This document shows positions 1 through 5,447 of a stretch of 5,447 nucleotides of DNA, piece after piece. The notes beneath the pieces are model-generated. The model did not search any database and was not told the DNA's origin. It was given only the letters and a program-made list of their open reading frames with translations. Source of the stretch: Opitutaceae bacterium UBA6669 (GTDB taxonomy: Bacteria > Verrucomicrobiota > Verrucomicrobiia > Opitutales > Opitutaceae); contig DKKJ01000300.1 in assembly GCA_002455175.1 (NCBI GenBank), forward strand, positions 1 through 5,447. The letters run 5' to 3'. The position numbers were made by a program, and so were the translations under genes. How positions within the stretch are numbered: position 1 is the stretch's first letter; each line of letters starts with the position of its first letter.

Positions 1-2
1 CG

Positions 3-77
3 CCTCAGCCACTGCCCGGCACGTCTGCATCCGAGCGTTCGCAAGCCGCCCAAACCACTGACGACCATGACGATTAA
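3..77 (+). CDS. Probable C-terminal tail of an upstream gene (partial, 5' end outside window)
   Basis: This frame is open from the window edge to a TAA at 75-77 and reads PQPLPGTSASERSQAAQTTD followed by DHDD. A Pro/Ser/Ala/Gln-rich stretch ending in acidic residues is typical of a disordered C-terminal tail. The stop lies 11 bases inside the next gene, whose ATG is at 67, an overlap often seen with translational coupling. The other two forward frames are less convincing: one stops at 59-61, and one simply runs into the next gene in frame. Only 24 codons are visible and no domain can be recognised, so the product is unknown. The call rests only on openness, composition and overlap. Confidence 0.4.
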   Translation, partial: PQPLPGTSASERSQAAQTTDDHDD

Positions 78-906
78 ATCCTCTGCCCTGGCCCTGCTGC
101 TTGGCTCCCTTCTCCCGGCCCTCACCGCGGCCCCACTCACCGAATCTACTTCGGTTAAGAGCCGCGCCGATGCCGCGGCCCCGACGGTCGCTACGCTGCC
201 CAAGGGTACCGAACCTAAAGTAACCGCTGCCGCCGCCCCTGCAGGCTGGCTCGCGGTGGAAATTGCCGGTCCTCACGACGTTTTCGTTCAGAACAAAGAC
301 ATCACCAAGGCGCTCGACGTCCGCCCAGGTGCCGAGTTGCGCGCAGGACCGAAACTGGACGCACCCGTACTCGCAGTCGCTCAGCAGGGAGAGTCACTCG
401 ACATCACTGAGCTAGTCGGACGCTGGACCAAGCTGCGTCTAACACGCCCGATCACGGGCTATATCAAAGCGCCTCTGACGTCCACTCCTGCGGCCTCCGC
501 TCTTCCCGCCGCCTCCATTCCCGCAGGTAACCGCCCATCGGCGTCTGATCCTGCTCCCGCTCCTTTCGCTCCTCCACCCGCCCGCCCTGCCGCTTACGGC
601 TCCGCACAAGCGGGTCAGGCGGCTCCGGTTGTGAGCCTGGGTGACCAAGGCAGTTCCGCCCTACCGCGCTCCTTCCAAGGCCGTTTTGTCACGACCCGCA
701 GTCCTTTTAAACCACGTCGTCCCTACGATTGGGCTCTGACGGACGAAACAGGAACGCGTTTCGCCTATCTAGATGTCTCTCGTCTCTTGCAAACGGAGCA
801 GATTGAAAAATACGTCGACCATTTTATCACCGTGTACGGAGCCACCAAGCCCGTCCCCGGAACGAAGGACTTTGTCATCGTGGTCGAAAGCCTTCAGCTC
901 AAGTAA
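67..906 (+). CDS. Exported protein with two SH3b-like domains and a beta-rich C-terminal domain, function unknown
   Basis: The 279-residue product starts with a Sec signal peptide: Lys4, a hydrophobic core at 7-20, and a likely cleavage near LTA-AP (about residue 21-22). Residues about 28-80 and 84-137 resemble two tandem bacterial SH3 (SH3b) units. Each has an R-A/G-x-P-like turn, a variable 'V..L.KG' or 'V..VAQQGE' strand and a GW or GRW motif before the closing strands (GW at 60-61, GRW at 118-120). Residues 138-200 are a Pro/Ala/Ser-rich linker. Residues about 201-279 form a charged beta-rich domain (Tyr220-Asp221-Trp222-Ala223, then VYGATKPVPG near 256-265) that could be a small OB-like barrel. 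SH3b domains in exported proteins usually bind cell wall peptides or mediate protein contacts, so a periplasmic or envelope role is inferred; no catalytic motif is visible. No Shine-Dalgarno precedes the ATG, but the signal peptide beginning at this Met supports the start. I do not recognise a named family. Confidence 0.8.
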   Translation: MTIKSSALALLLGSLLPALTAAPLTESTSVKSRADAAAPTVATLPKGTEPKVTAAAAPAGWLAVEIAGPHDVFVQNKDITKALDVRPGAELRAGPKLDAPVLAVAQQGESLDITELVGRWTKLRLTRPITGYIKAPLTSTPAASALPAASIPAGNRPSASDPAPAPFAPPPARPAAYGSAQAGQAAPVVSLGDQGSSALPRSFQGRFVTTRSPFKPRRPYDWALTDETGTRFAYLDVSRLLQTEQIEKYVDHFITVYGATKPVPGTKDFVIVVESLQLK

Positions 907-923
907 GCAGATTTTTGTAGTCA

Positions 924-946
924 CCACTCTAGCCTAAGCAGAGTGG
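924..946. repeat. Inverted repeat in the 113-bp gap before folD
   Basis: CCACTCT at 924-930 pairs perfectly with AGAGTGG at 940-946 around a 9-base loop, beginning 17 bases after the stop of the SH3b-like gene. There is no T-run on the 3' side in either direction, so it is at best a weak or Rho-assisted terminator, an mRNA 3'-end structure or a binding site. The rest of the gap (947-1019) shows no convincing promoter. A GGAGG at 973-977 is 42 bases from the folD ATG and cannot act as its ribosome binding site. Confidence 0.3.
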
Positions 947-1019
947 ACGTCTCAGCAGCAGGCTCCACCGCCGGAGGATCCTGCGGACGCATCGTTCTTT
1001 CCGGCTCTCCTTTTGTCTC

Positions 1020-1889
1020 ATGGAACTCATCGACGGTAACCAGGTTGCCACTACACTCATCGCCGAACTCAAGGCCGAAGTCGCCCAAGCCACCGGGCGC
1101 AAGCCATGCCTCGCACTCATTCGTGTGGGCGAAGATCCCGCATCGGTTTCCTACGTTCGCAAAAAGGAAAAAACGGCTGAGGAAATCGGTATCATTAGTC
1201 GCGTGATTCTTCCGCCGGTCACGATCACGCAGGCCGAACTTTTGGCCCTGGTCGATGAGTTGAACGCCGACCCCACCGTGGATGGTATTCTCGTTCAGTC
1301 GCCGCTGCCCAAGCAGATTGATGAACTCGCCGTTTTCCGTCGGGTCTCTCCAGAGAAAGATGTCGATGGCTTCCATACCATCAATCTCGGCAAAGTCGCC
1401 CAGGAGGACGAAAGCGGCTTCGTCTCATGCACGCCCGCCGGCATCATGGAGTTGCTCAAACGTAGTCAGGTCGATCTCAAGGGGAAACATGTGGTGGTCC
1501 TCGGACGCTCTCTGATCGTAGGAAAGCCCGCCGCATTGCTCGCCCTACAGAAAAAGGCGGGGGCAAATGCAACCGTCACCATCTGTCATTCAGGCACACG
1601 CGATTTGCCCGCCCTCACTCGACAAGCTGATGTCCTCATCGCCGCGATTGGCAGACCGGAATTTGTCACGGCTGATATGGTGAAACCGGGTGTTGTCATC
1701 ATTGATGTGGGGGTCAATCGCGTGCCCGACTCTACGAAAAAGACCGGCTACCGTCTGACGGGAGATGTCCACTTTCCAACCGTCAGCCCTCTGGCTTCCA
1801 AAATCACTCCTGTCCCGGGTGGCGTCGGCCCGATGACCGTAGCAATGCTGATGAAAAATACTGTAAAAGCTTTCCGCCAGCACAGTTAA
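1020..1889 (+). CDS. folD: Bifunctional methylenetetrahydrofolate dehydrogenase / methenyltetrahydrofolate cyclohydrolase FolD
   Basis: FolD is cytosolic. It oxidises 5,10-methylene-THF to 5,10-methenyl-THF with NADP+ and hydrolyses that to 10-formyl-THF, supplying one-carbon units for purines and formyl-Met-tRNA. At 289 residues the length is normal. The catalytic set is intact: Tyr45, Lys49 and Lys51 in YVRKKEK, Gln93 in LVQSPLP and Asp116 in KDVDGFH. These match the well-studied E. coli residues with a constant offset of five. The Rossmann half carries GRSLIVGKP (162-170), [11 protein letters not shown] (203-212), VIIDVGVNR (226-234) and the C-terminal signature PGGVGPMT (266-273). The segment [16 protein letters not shown] adds a few residues compared with E. 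coli, as in some Verrucomicrobia (from memory). The start is set by the canonical opening MELIDG. No Shine-Dalgarno is seen; CTCTCCTTTTGTCTC precedes the ATG. The gene is flanked by an unrelated envelope protein and a signalling gene, so context says little about its job. Confidence 0.97.
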   Translation: MELIDGNQVATTLIAELKAEVAQATGRKPCLALIRVGEDPASVSYVRKKEKTAEEIGIISRVILPPVTITQAELLALVDELNADPTVDGILVQSPLPKQIDELAVFRRVSPEKDVDGFHTINLGKVAQEDESGFVSCTPAGIMELLKRSQVDLKGKHVVVLGRSLIVGKPAALLALQKKAGANATVTICHSGTRDLPALTRQADVLIAAIGRPEFVTADMVKPGVVIIDVGVNRVPDSTKKTGYRLTGDVHFPTVSPLASKITPVPGGVGPMTVAMLMKNTVKAFRQHS

Positions 1890-1921
1890 AGGCAGCCCCC
1901 TCTTCCTTCTCAATCGCCTCC

Positions 1922-1954
1922 AGAGCAGGGTTTTATAAAATCTTGCTTTTAATT
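1922..1954 (+). terminator. Candidate intrinsic terminator after folD
   Basis: Thirty-three bases after the folD stop, 1922-1933 can pair with 1938-1949 around a TATA loop. In RNA this gives 12 continuous pairs, three of them G-U. The core is GCAGGG...TCTTGC plus a perfect DNA palindrome TTTTATAAAA at 1931-1940. The 3' arm runs straight into TTTTAATT (1947-1954), a U-rich tract. Because the G-U pairs become C-A mismatches on the other strand, the structure is strand-specific and fits termination of rightward folD transcription. The upper stem is AT-rich, so its strength is uncertain. The alternative is that the AT-rich palindrome is promoter DNA for the kinase gene; TATAAA at 1934-1939 has no good -35 partner. 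Confidence 0.5.
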
Positions 1955-1960
1955 CAGCAG

Positions 1961-1988
1961 GCGCATCCCCCACATCGGGGCCTTGCGC
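1961..1988 (+). other. Nested hairpin in the leader of the receiver-kinase gene
   Basis: GCGCA at 1961-1965 pairs with TGCGC at 1984-1988. Inside it CCCC (1967-1970) pairs with GGGG (1977-1980) around a CACATC loop, leaving a small internal loop of one and three bases. It ends about 31 bases before the ATG at 2020 and has no following T-run, so it is not a standard terminator. It could be an mRNA leader structure or a second part of the folD 3' end. I recognise no riboswitch or protein-binding consensus. Confidence 0.3.
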
Positions 1989-2010
1989 GTGCCGTTGTTT
2001 GTCGCTGTCT

Positions 2011-2036
2011 TCGCATACAATGGCCTCGCATACAAT
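2011..2036 (+). repeat. 11-bp direct repeat spanning the kinase start codon
   Basis: TCGCATACAAT occurs at 2011-2021 and again at 2026-2036, separated by GGCC. The first copy contains the first two bases of the ATG at 2020; the second encodes Ser-His-Thr-Ile (residues 3-6). It looks like a small tandem duplication of 15 bases with one period (SHTMA-SHTIL if the upstream frame were read). Each copy contains TACAAT, which resembles a -10 box, but neither has a suitable -35 at 16-18 bp. Confidence 0.6.
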
Positions 2037-3147
2037 TCTGGTGGTCGACGATCAGCCGATCAACGTCCAGATGCTCAAACGAAAGCTCGAACGGGAGCAT
2101 CTTGAGGTGATGACGGCATGCTCGGGTCCTGAGGCGCTTGAGTTGGTCGCCAAATCGCGGCCTGATCTTATTCTTCTCGATGTGATGATGCCAGACATGG
2201 ATGGCATTGAAGTCTGCCAACGGCTACAGGCTTCAGAAGAAACGAAGTCTATTCCCATCATCTTCATCACTGCTCGTGCTTCAAAAGAAGGAAAGCTGGA
2301 GGGCTTGGGTGTCGGTGCAGTGGACTACATCACCAAACCGATCGATCTCGATGAGACCTTTGCACGGGTCCAAACCCAGCTGCGTTTCGTCTCTATTAAT
2401 CGCGAGGTCGTAGAGCTTCAGCATCGGCTGGCCGAGTCCCGCCGGACAGCGACCATCGGTGCTGTCACTCAAGGGATCGCTCACAACCTTAATAATATGC
2501 TGGGGATCGTGATCGGCTACCTTGATTTGATCAAAGCCCATCCGGATCGACCGGAGAGCGTGAAGCGCAACGCCTCTCAAGTAGAGAGCGCAGTTCAGCG
2601 CATTGTCGTTATCATCAAACAGCTAAGCACGCTCATGGTGAAAACGCGCTTCCCGACCACGAAACGACCGCTCAATCAGTTGATTGCCGGCGCTCTCGAG
2701 CGCTACCAGGTTGAACACAAGATCACCCAACGCGCTTTCGTTGATAACCCCCTAGGGAGTCAGAGTATCGAGACTCACGTAGAGGTCTTCGAAGATATCC
2801 TCGCCAAGCTTCTGATCAACGCCTGGGAGGCTTACGGCAATAAGCCGATTGAAGACCGGCCGATCTGGATACGGACTGAGCTGATCCAAAAAAGAGAAGG
2901 TCCCTGCATTGTTCTTCGCGTAGAAGATCATGGCCGCGGAATTGATCCCGAAATCCGCGATCATATGTTCGAGCCGTTTATCAGTTCAAAGCACACGGTC
3001 GGAGTCGGCATGGGGTTAACGGTCGCTCGCCACGCGATTCGAAATTTGAGTGGTGAAGTGGTCCTCTACGACCGTCCAGCCGGCGGCGTCGTCGCAGAGA
3101 TCACTCATCCGGTAGAACAGCGCAAGCGCAGGGCAGACGCGGCGTAG
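2020..3147 (+). CDS. Soluble receiver-histidine kinase fusion (REC, coiled coil, HisKA-like, HATPase)
   Basis: The 375-residue product has an N-terminal receiver domain (about 5-120) with every key residue: Asp10/Asp11, phospho-acceptor Asp54 in LLDVMMPDMDG, Thr84 and Lys106 in YITKP. A helical, probably coiled-coil segment (about 121-147) leads to a dimerisation/phosphotransfer helix with the H-box GIAHNLNNMLG, where His155 is the likely acceptor. The kinase domain follows: N-box LLINAWEAYG (Asn267), G1 box VEDHGRGI (Asp303, Gly305, Gly307), F-box FEPFISSK (317-324) and G2 box GVGMGLTVA (328-336). There is no signal peptide or membrane segment, so it acts in the cytosol and probably takes its input through the receiver, as a phosphorelay or feedback module; the target is unknown. 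The residue after His155 is Asn rather than the usual Glu/Asp. ATG at 2020 gives MASHTILVVDD, a normal receiver start; an in-frame TTG at 1999 would add seven residues. No output regulator is adjacent, and no Shine-Dalgarno is visible. Confidence 0.9.
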   Translation: MASHTILVVDDQPINVQMLKRKLEREHLEVMTACSGPEALELVAKSRPDLILLDVMMPDMDGIEVCQRLQASEETKSIPIIFITARASKEGKLEGLGVGAVDYITKPIDLDETFARVQTQLRFVSINREVVELQHRLAESRRTATIGAVTQGIAHNLNNMLGIVIGYLDLIKAHPDRPESVKRNASQVESAVQRIVVIIKQLSTLMVKTRFPTTKRPLNQLIAGALERYQVEHKITQRAFVDNPLGSQSIETHVEVFEDILAKLLINAWEAYGNKPIEDRPIWIRTELIQKREGPCIVLRVEDHGRGIDPEIRDHMFEPFISSKHTVGVGMGLTVARHAIRNLSGEVVLYDRPAGGVVAEITHPVEQRKRRADAA

Positions 3148-3188
3148 CGTTTACAGTCAGGCCTGGATCCTCTACACCACGGGGATCT

Positions 3189-3995
3189 ATGGCAAAACTT
3201 GCATTCATCGGCGCCGGCCGAATGGCGTCCGCGATTGTCGACGGCTTGCTCGCGAAGAAGGCGTTCCTCGCCTCTGAAATCGCCTGCTATACGGCGTCAG
3301 GCACCTCGGCCGCGCAATTGGCGCAACGCACAGGAATTCGAAAAGCGGAAAACCTAGACGCCCTGCTGACCGAAGCCGATGTCGTGGTGGTCGCTTTCAA
3401 ACCGCAGCATCTGGCCGGGGCCGACGCACGCCTCGCCGACCTCACAGCTGGCAAACTGGTGATCTCTGTGCTCGCCGCTAAAACCCTCTCCCGGCTCCAC
3501 CGCACCTTTCCCAAGGCGCGCAATGTGATCCGAACCATGCCAAATACGCCGGCCGCCATCGGAGCCGGAGTCACAGGTTGGTGTGCTCATCAGCCGTTGC
3601 TCCCGACAGATCGGAGCACGCTCAGTGCTCTGCTCGGAGCAATCGGCCTCGAGATCGAAGTGCCGGAAACACAAATCGACGCCCTCATGGCCATCAGCGG
3701 ATGCGGCCCGGCGTTCGTCTTCGAGTTCACCGCCGCGCTTCGCGAGGCCGGCGTGGCCGCAGGGTTGGAGCGGGACCGCGCGGAAAAGCTAGCCGTCTAC
3801 ACGATGCTGGGCTCGGCCCGATTGATGGCGGAAACTCAGTCCGAGCCGGAAGCTCTCCGCAACCAGGTCACCTCACCCAACGGAACGACCTTCGCCGGCC
3901 TGCAACGCCTGGCTGCTCGCGACTTCCGGGGAATGATTCTTGAGACCGTGCTCGCGTCGAAAGCCCGTTCGGAGGAACTCAGCCGCGATACCTAA
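3189..3995 (+). CDS. proC: Pyrroline-5-carboxylate reductase ProC
   Basis: ProC catalyses the last step of proline synthesis, NAD(P)H reduction of 1-pyrroline-5-carboxylate to L-proline, in the cytosol. At 268 residues the length is normal. The Rossmann domain opens with LAFIGAGRMASAI (Gly8, Gly10, Met12), followed by VVVVAFKPQ (65-73), VISVLAA (91-97) and RTMPNTPAAIGAGVTG (115-130). The helical C-terminal dimer domain carries the family signature: ISGCGPAFVFEF (169-180, the SGxGPA site) and LRNQVTSPNGTT (223-234). The last motif is usually SPGGTT; Asn replaces the first Gly, a variant I believe occurs in other ProCs. The ATG at 3189 starts exactly at MAKLAFIG, as expected, with a weak GGGG at 3181-3184 as possible ribosome binding site. 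It lies 41 bases after the kinase stop with no obvious terminator, so cotranscription with that gene is possible. No other proline gene (proA/proB) is in view. Confidence 0.96.
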   Translation: MAKLAFIGAGRMASAIVDGLLAKKAFLASEIACYTASGTSAAQLAQRTGIRKAENLDALLTEADVVVVAFKPQHLAGADARLADLTAGKLVISVLAAKTLSRLHRTFPKARNVIRTMPNTPAAIGAGVTGWCAHQPLLPTDRSTLSALLGAIGLEIEVPETQIDALMAISGCGPAFVFEFTAALREAGVAAGLERDRAEKLAVYTMLGSARLMAETQSEPEALRNQVTSPNGTTFAGLQRLAARDFRGMILETVLASKARSEELSRDT

Positions 3996-4007
3996 ACGGG
4001 CTGGAGG

Positions 4008-4028
4008 CGGTCGGTTTTTCGTCGACCG
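4008..4028 (+). terminator. Weak hairpin in the proC-hldD gap
   Basis: CGGTCG at 4008-4013 pairs with CGACCG at 4023-4028; two G-U pairs can extend it to eight, leaving a TTTTC loop. It starts 13 bases after the proC stop. The downstream GATTTCTACTCT is only moderately T-rich, so termination would be partial at best. It may attenuate read-through into hldD or simply be a 3'-end structure. Confidence 0.3.
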
Positions 4029-4055
4029 GATTTCTACTCTGACAAGGCTGAAGGC

Positions 4056-5066
4056 ATGAGCACACTGAATGGCCGAATTTTGGTGACTGGCGGCGCGGGT
4101 TTTATTGGCAGCGCCCTAGTCTGGGCTCTCAACCAACGAGGCATCACCAACATCGTGATCACTGACGTTCTTGGATCCGATGAAAAGTGGAAGAATCTCG
4201 TGCCGCTACGCTACTCCGACTACATTGAAGCTGGTGTTTTTCGGCAGAAACTCAACGAAGACCCCGACAGCTTCGGGAGGTTTACGACCCTTTTCCATCT
4301 CGGTGCGTGCTCGGCCACGACAGAAAGGAATGCCAGCTACTTGGCCGATAACAATTTCGCCTTCACCAAAGAGCTCGCCATCTGGGCCTTGGATCGAGGT
4401 ATCCGTTTTATCTATGCGTCATCAGCGGCGACCTACGGGGACGGTGCGGAAGGTATGGATGACCAAGATCCCCAACTTCATCGACTGCGGCCCTTGAACA
4501 TGTATGGGTACTCCAAGCACCTCTTCGACCTCTGGGCGCAGAGTCACGGCTGCTTGGAACGGCTCGTTGGAGTCAAATACTTCAATGTGTTTGGTCCCAA
4601 CGAAGACCATAAGGGCGATATGCGCTCATTGGTGAACAAGGCCTTTCAACAGATTCAAACGACGGGACAAGTTCAGCTCTTCAAAAGCCATCGTCCGGAC
4701 TACAAGGACGGTGAACAGATGAGAGACTTTCTCTACGTGAAAGATGCAGTCGAGATGACGATCCACTTCGCTGAGACGGCCACCTCGGCGGGAGGATTGT
4801 ACAATTTGGGATCCGGTGAAGCCAACACTTGGATCACTCTCGCAGAAGGTATCTTCTCCGCCCTGGGACGCGATCCACGCATCGAGTTTATTCCTATGCC
4901 TGAGGTCCTGCGTGGGAAATATCAGTATTACACCCGGGCAGACATCACCAAGCTACGGTCCCAAGGATACGATCGCCCCATGACCTCGCTCAGAGAGGCA
5001 GTCCGCGACTATGTCCAGAACTACCTGGTCCCCAATCGAAAGTTGGGTGACGAACCCTGCAGCTGA
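4056..5066 (+). CDS. hldD: ADP-L-glycero-D-manno-heptose 6-epimerase HldD
   Basis: HldD inverts C6 of ADP-D-glycero-D-manno-heptose to give ADP-L-glycero-D-manno-heptose, the donor for the LPS inner core heptoses. It is a cytosolic extended SDR enzyme with bound NADP. The 336-residue product opens with the nucleotide motif TGGAGFIG (11-18). HldD-specific blocks follow: FHLGACSATTE (80-90), DNNFAFTKEL (98-107), YASSAATYG (120-128), PLNMYGYSKHLFD (146-158, with catalytic YxxxK at Tyr150/Lys154), KYFNVFGPNEDHKGDM (174-189) and MRDFLYVKD (222-230). ACSATTE and HKG-M separate it from GalE and other SDR epimerases. It is about 25 residues longer than the E. coli enzyme, partly a polar C-terminal tail. 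The ATG at 4056 fits; AAGG at 4044-4047 is a plausible ribosome binding site. Other heptose genes (gmhA, gmhB, hldE, waa) are not in the window, so hldD is separated from at least its immediate partners. It is the last gene before a convergent terminator. Confidence 0.95.
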   Translation: MSTLNGRILVTGGAGFIGSALVWALNQRGITNIVITDVLGSDEKWKNLVPLRYSDYIEAGVFRQKLNEDPDSFGRFTTLFHLGACSATTERNASYLADNNFAFTKELAIWALDRGIRFIYASSAATYGDGAEGMDDQDPQLHRLRPLNMYGYSKHLFDLWAQSHGCLERLVGVKYFNVFGPNEDHKGDMRSLVNKAFQQIQTTGQVQLFKSHRPDYKDGEQMRDFLYVKDAVEMTIHFAETATSAGGLYNLGSGEANTWITLAEGIFSALGRDPRIEFIPMPEVLRGKYQYYTRADITKLRSQGYDRPMTSLREAVRDYVQNYLVPNRKLGDEPCS

Positions 5067-5131
5067 CCCACACGAGAAGCGCCCAGCTTGTCGCAGAAAG
5101 GCTCTCGTACGCTGTCTGCCGCCCAAAAAGA

Positions 5132-5166
5132 AAACCCTGGAGCTCGCTGAAAGCGATCCAGGGTTT
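5132..5166. terminator. Bidirectional intrinsic terminator between convergent genes
   Basis: AAACCCTGGA (5132-5141) pairs perfectly with TCCAGGGTTT (5157-5166). Inside, TCGCT (5144-5148) pairs with AGCGA (5152-5156) around a GAA loop, with a two-base GC bulge, giving about 15 pairs. Leftward, the stem runs into TTTTCTTTTT (read on the minus strand, 5134 to 5125), a strong U-tract. Rightward it is followed by TTTCGAATTTT, which is weaker. It sits 65 bases after the hldD stop and 40 bases after the leftward cytochrome gene's stop, the expected place for a shared terminator. Confidence 0.85.
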
Positions 5167-5177
5167 CGAATTTTAAG

Positions 5178-5196
5178 GCGCGAGGCTTGTCCGCGC
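5178..5196. repeat. Short inverted repeat near the cytochrome gene 3' end
   Basis: GCGCG (5178-5182) pairs with CGCGC (5192-5196) around a nine-base loop, between the main terminator and the stop of the leftward gene. It may add to 3'-end structure of that transcript; on its own it is short enough to be chance in GC-rich DNA. Confidence 0.2.
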
Positions 5197-5206
5197 AACC
5201 TGAGGT

Positions 5207-5447
5207 TTACTGAAGACCTTCGAGCTCCGCCGGAGTCCAGGGTTTGCCACCGCGTCCAGCGCTGGCGCCCGTGGTGCGAATTTCCGTGACCTTGGCAGTA
5301 TCAACTGGTCCCGCCTTATTGCCCCACTCTTGGCGAATATAGGTCAAGACATGCGCGATGCGTTCGTCACTCCAGTTGAAGCCACCCGCGCCTTGGCCGA
5401 AGGCGGGCATGACACCATTAAACTTCTGACCGTGCACCGTGATTTCA
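5207..5447 (-). CDS. Class I cytochrome c domain, C-terminal part (5' end outside window)
   Basis: The visible 79 complete codons, read leftward, begin EITVHGQKFNGVMPAF and include LTYIRQEWGN before a polar tail ending PWTPAELEGLQ. This is the second half of a mono-haem class I cytochrome c domain. The Met in GVMPAF is the expected distal haem ligand, and the helix SDERIAHVLTYIRQEWGN is the typical C-terminal helix that packs on the haem. The CxxCH attachment site should lie beyond the right edge, so it cannot be confirmed. A GTG at 5435-5437 is internal to the domain and not the true start. Such domains occur alone, fused to PQQ or other dehydrogenases, or as terminal parts of oxidase-linked subunits, so the full product is unknown. 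Action in the periplasm in electron transfer is inferred. It converges on hldD and ends at the shared terminator. Confidence 0.85.
   Translation of the reverse strand, partial: EITVHGQKFNGVMPAFGQGAGGFNWSDERIAHVLTYIRQEWGNKAGPVDTAKVTEIRTTGASAGRGGKPWTPAELEGLQ

Noticed and set aside
921..1376. Leftward open frame of 151 codons over the folD 5' part
   Set aside because: It is antisense to a clear FolD N-terminal half, has no recognisable domain and has an irregular composition.
1590..1973. Leftward open frame of 127 codons over the folD 3' end
   Set aside because: It is antisense to conserved FolD motifs and crosses the terminator; no domain or ribosome binding site.
2016..2036. TACAAT copies as -10 promoter boxes
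   Set aside because: Neither has a TTGACA-like box at 16-18 bp upstream, and one lies on the start codon and the other inside the gene.
3158..3165. CAGGCCTG palindrome between the kinase gene and proC
   Set aside because: Eight bases with no loop or T-run; expected by chance in this composition.
3578..3943. Rightward open frame of 121 codons inside proC
   Set aside because: It is Arg/Gly-rich out-of-frame translation of GC-rich coding sequence; ProC motifs fix the real frame.
3963..4001. GCCCGTT/AACGGGC inverted repeat around the proC stop
   Set aside because: The 25-base loop contains coding sequence and no U-tract follows directly, so it is unlikely to be a terminator.
5011..5289. Rightward open frame of 92 codons spanning the hldD end and the cytochrome gene
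   Set aside because: It crosses the bidirectional terminator and is antisense to a conserved cytochrome c domain.
1..5447. A novel defence, mobile or biosynthetic system
   Set aside because: The genes are mainly housekeeping types with similar composition; no transposase, integrase, repeat array, toxin-antitoxin pair or linked accessory cluster is visible.

Overview
The window looks like an ordinary chromosomal segment from a Gram-negative bacterium of moderately high GC content. The best guess is Verrucomicrobiota, class Opitutae or a relative. That guess rests on protein flavour (the FolD wording around the NADP site, and a mono-haem cytochrome c tail of the kind common in that group) and on the near absence of Shine-Dalgarno motifs. 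It is recall, not a search. An ADP-heptose epimerase gene implies a lipopolysaccharide outer membrane.

Layout, left to right. Positions 3-77 probably hold the last codons of an upstream gene that overlaps the next start. Positions 67-906 encode an exported protein with two SH3b-like repeats, a Pro/Ala linker and a beta-rich C-terminal domain. Positions 1020-1889 encode FolD, the bifunctional methylene-tetrahydrofolate dehydrogenase/cyclohydrolase. It is followed by a candidate intrinsic terminator (about 1922-1954) and a structured leader. Positions 2020-3147 encode a soluble receiver-histidine kinase fusion. Positions 3189-3995 encode ProC, pyrroline-5-carboxylate reductase. Positions 4056-5066 encode HldD, ADP-L-glycero-D-manno-heptose 6-epimerase. 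A strong bidirectional hairpin (5132-5166) separates this rightward set from a leftward gene whose C-terminal part (5207-5447) is a class I cytochrome c domain.

The five complete genes point the same way, but they serve unrelated processes: envelope, one-carbon metabolism, signalling, proline synthesis and LPS core. Gaps of 41 to 130 bases with hairpins suggest several transcripts rather than one functional operon. I see no tRNA, rRNA, CRISPR array, insertion sequence or phage gene. I also see no clear novel system. The most interesting items are the receiver-first soluble kinase with Asn after its phospho-accepting His, an 11-bp direct repeat spanning that gene's start codon, and the uncharacterised SH3b protein.
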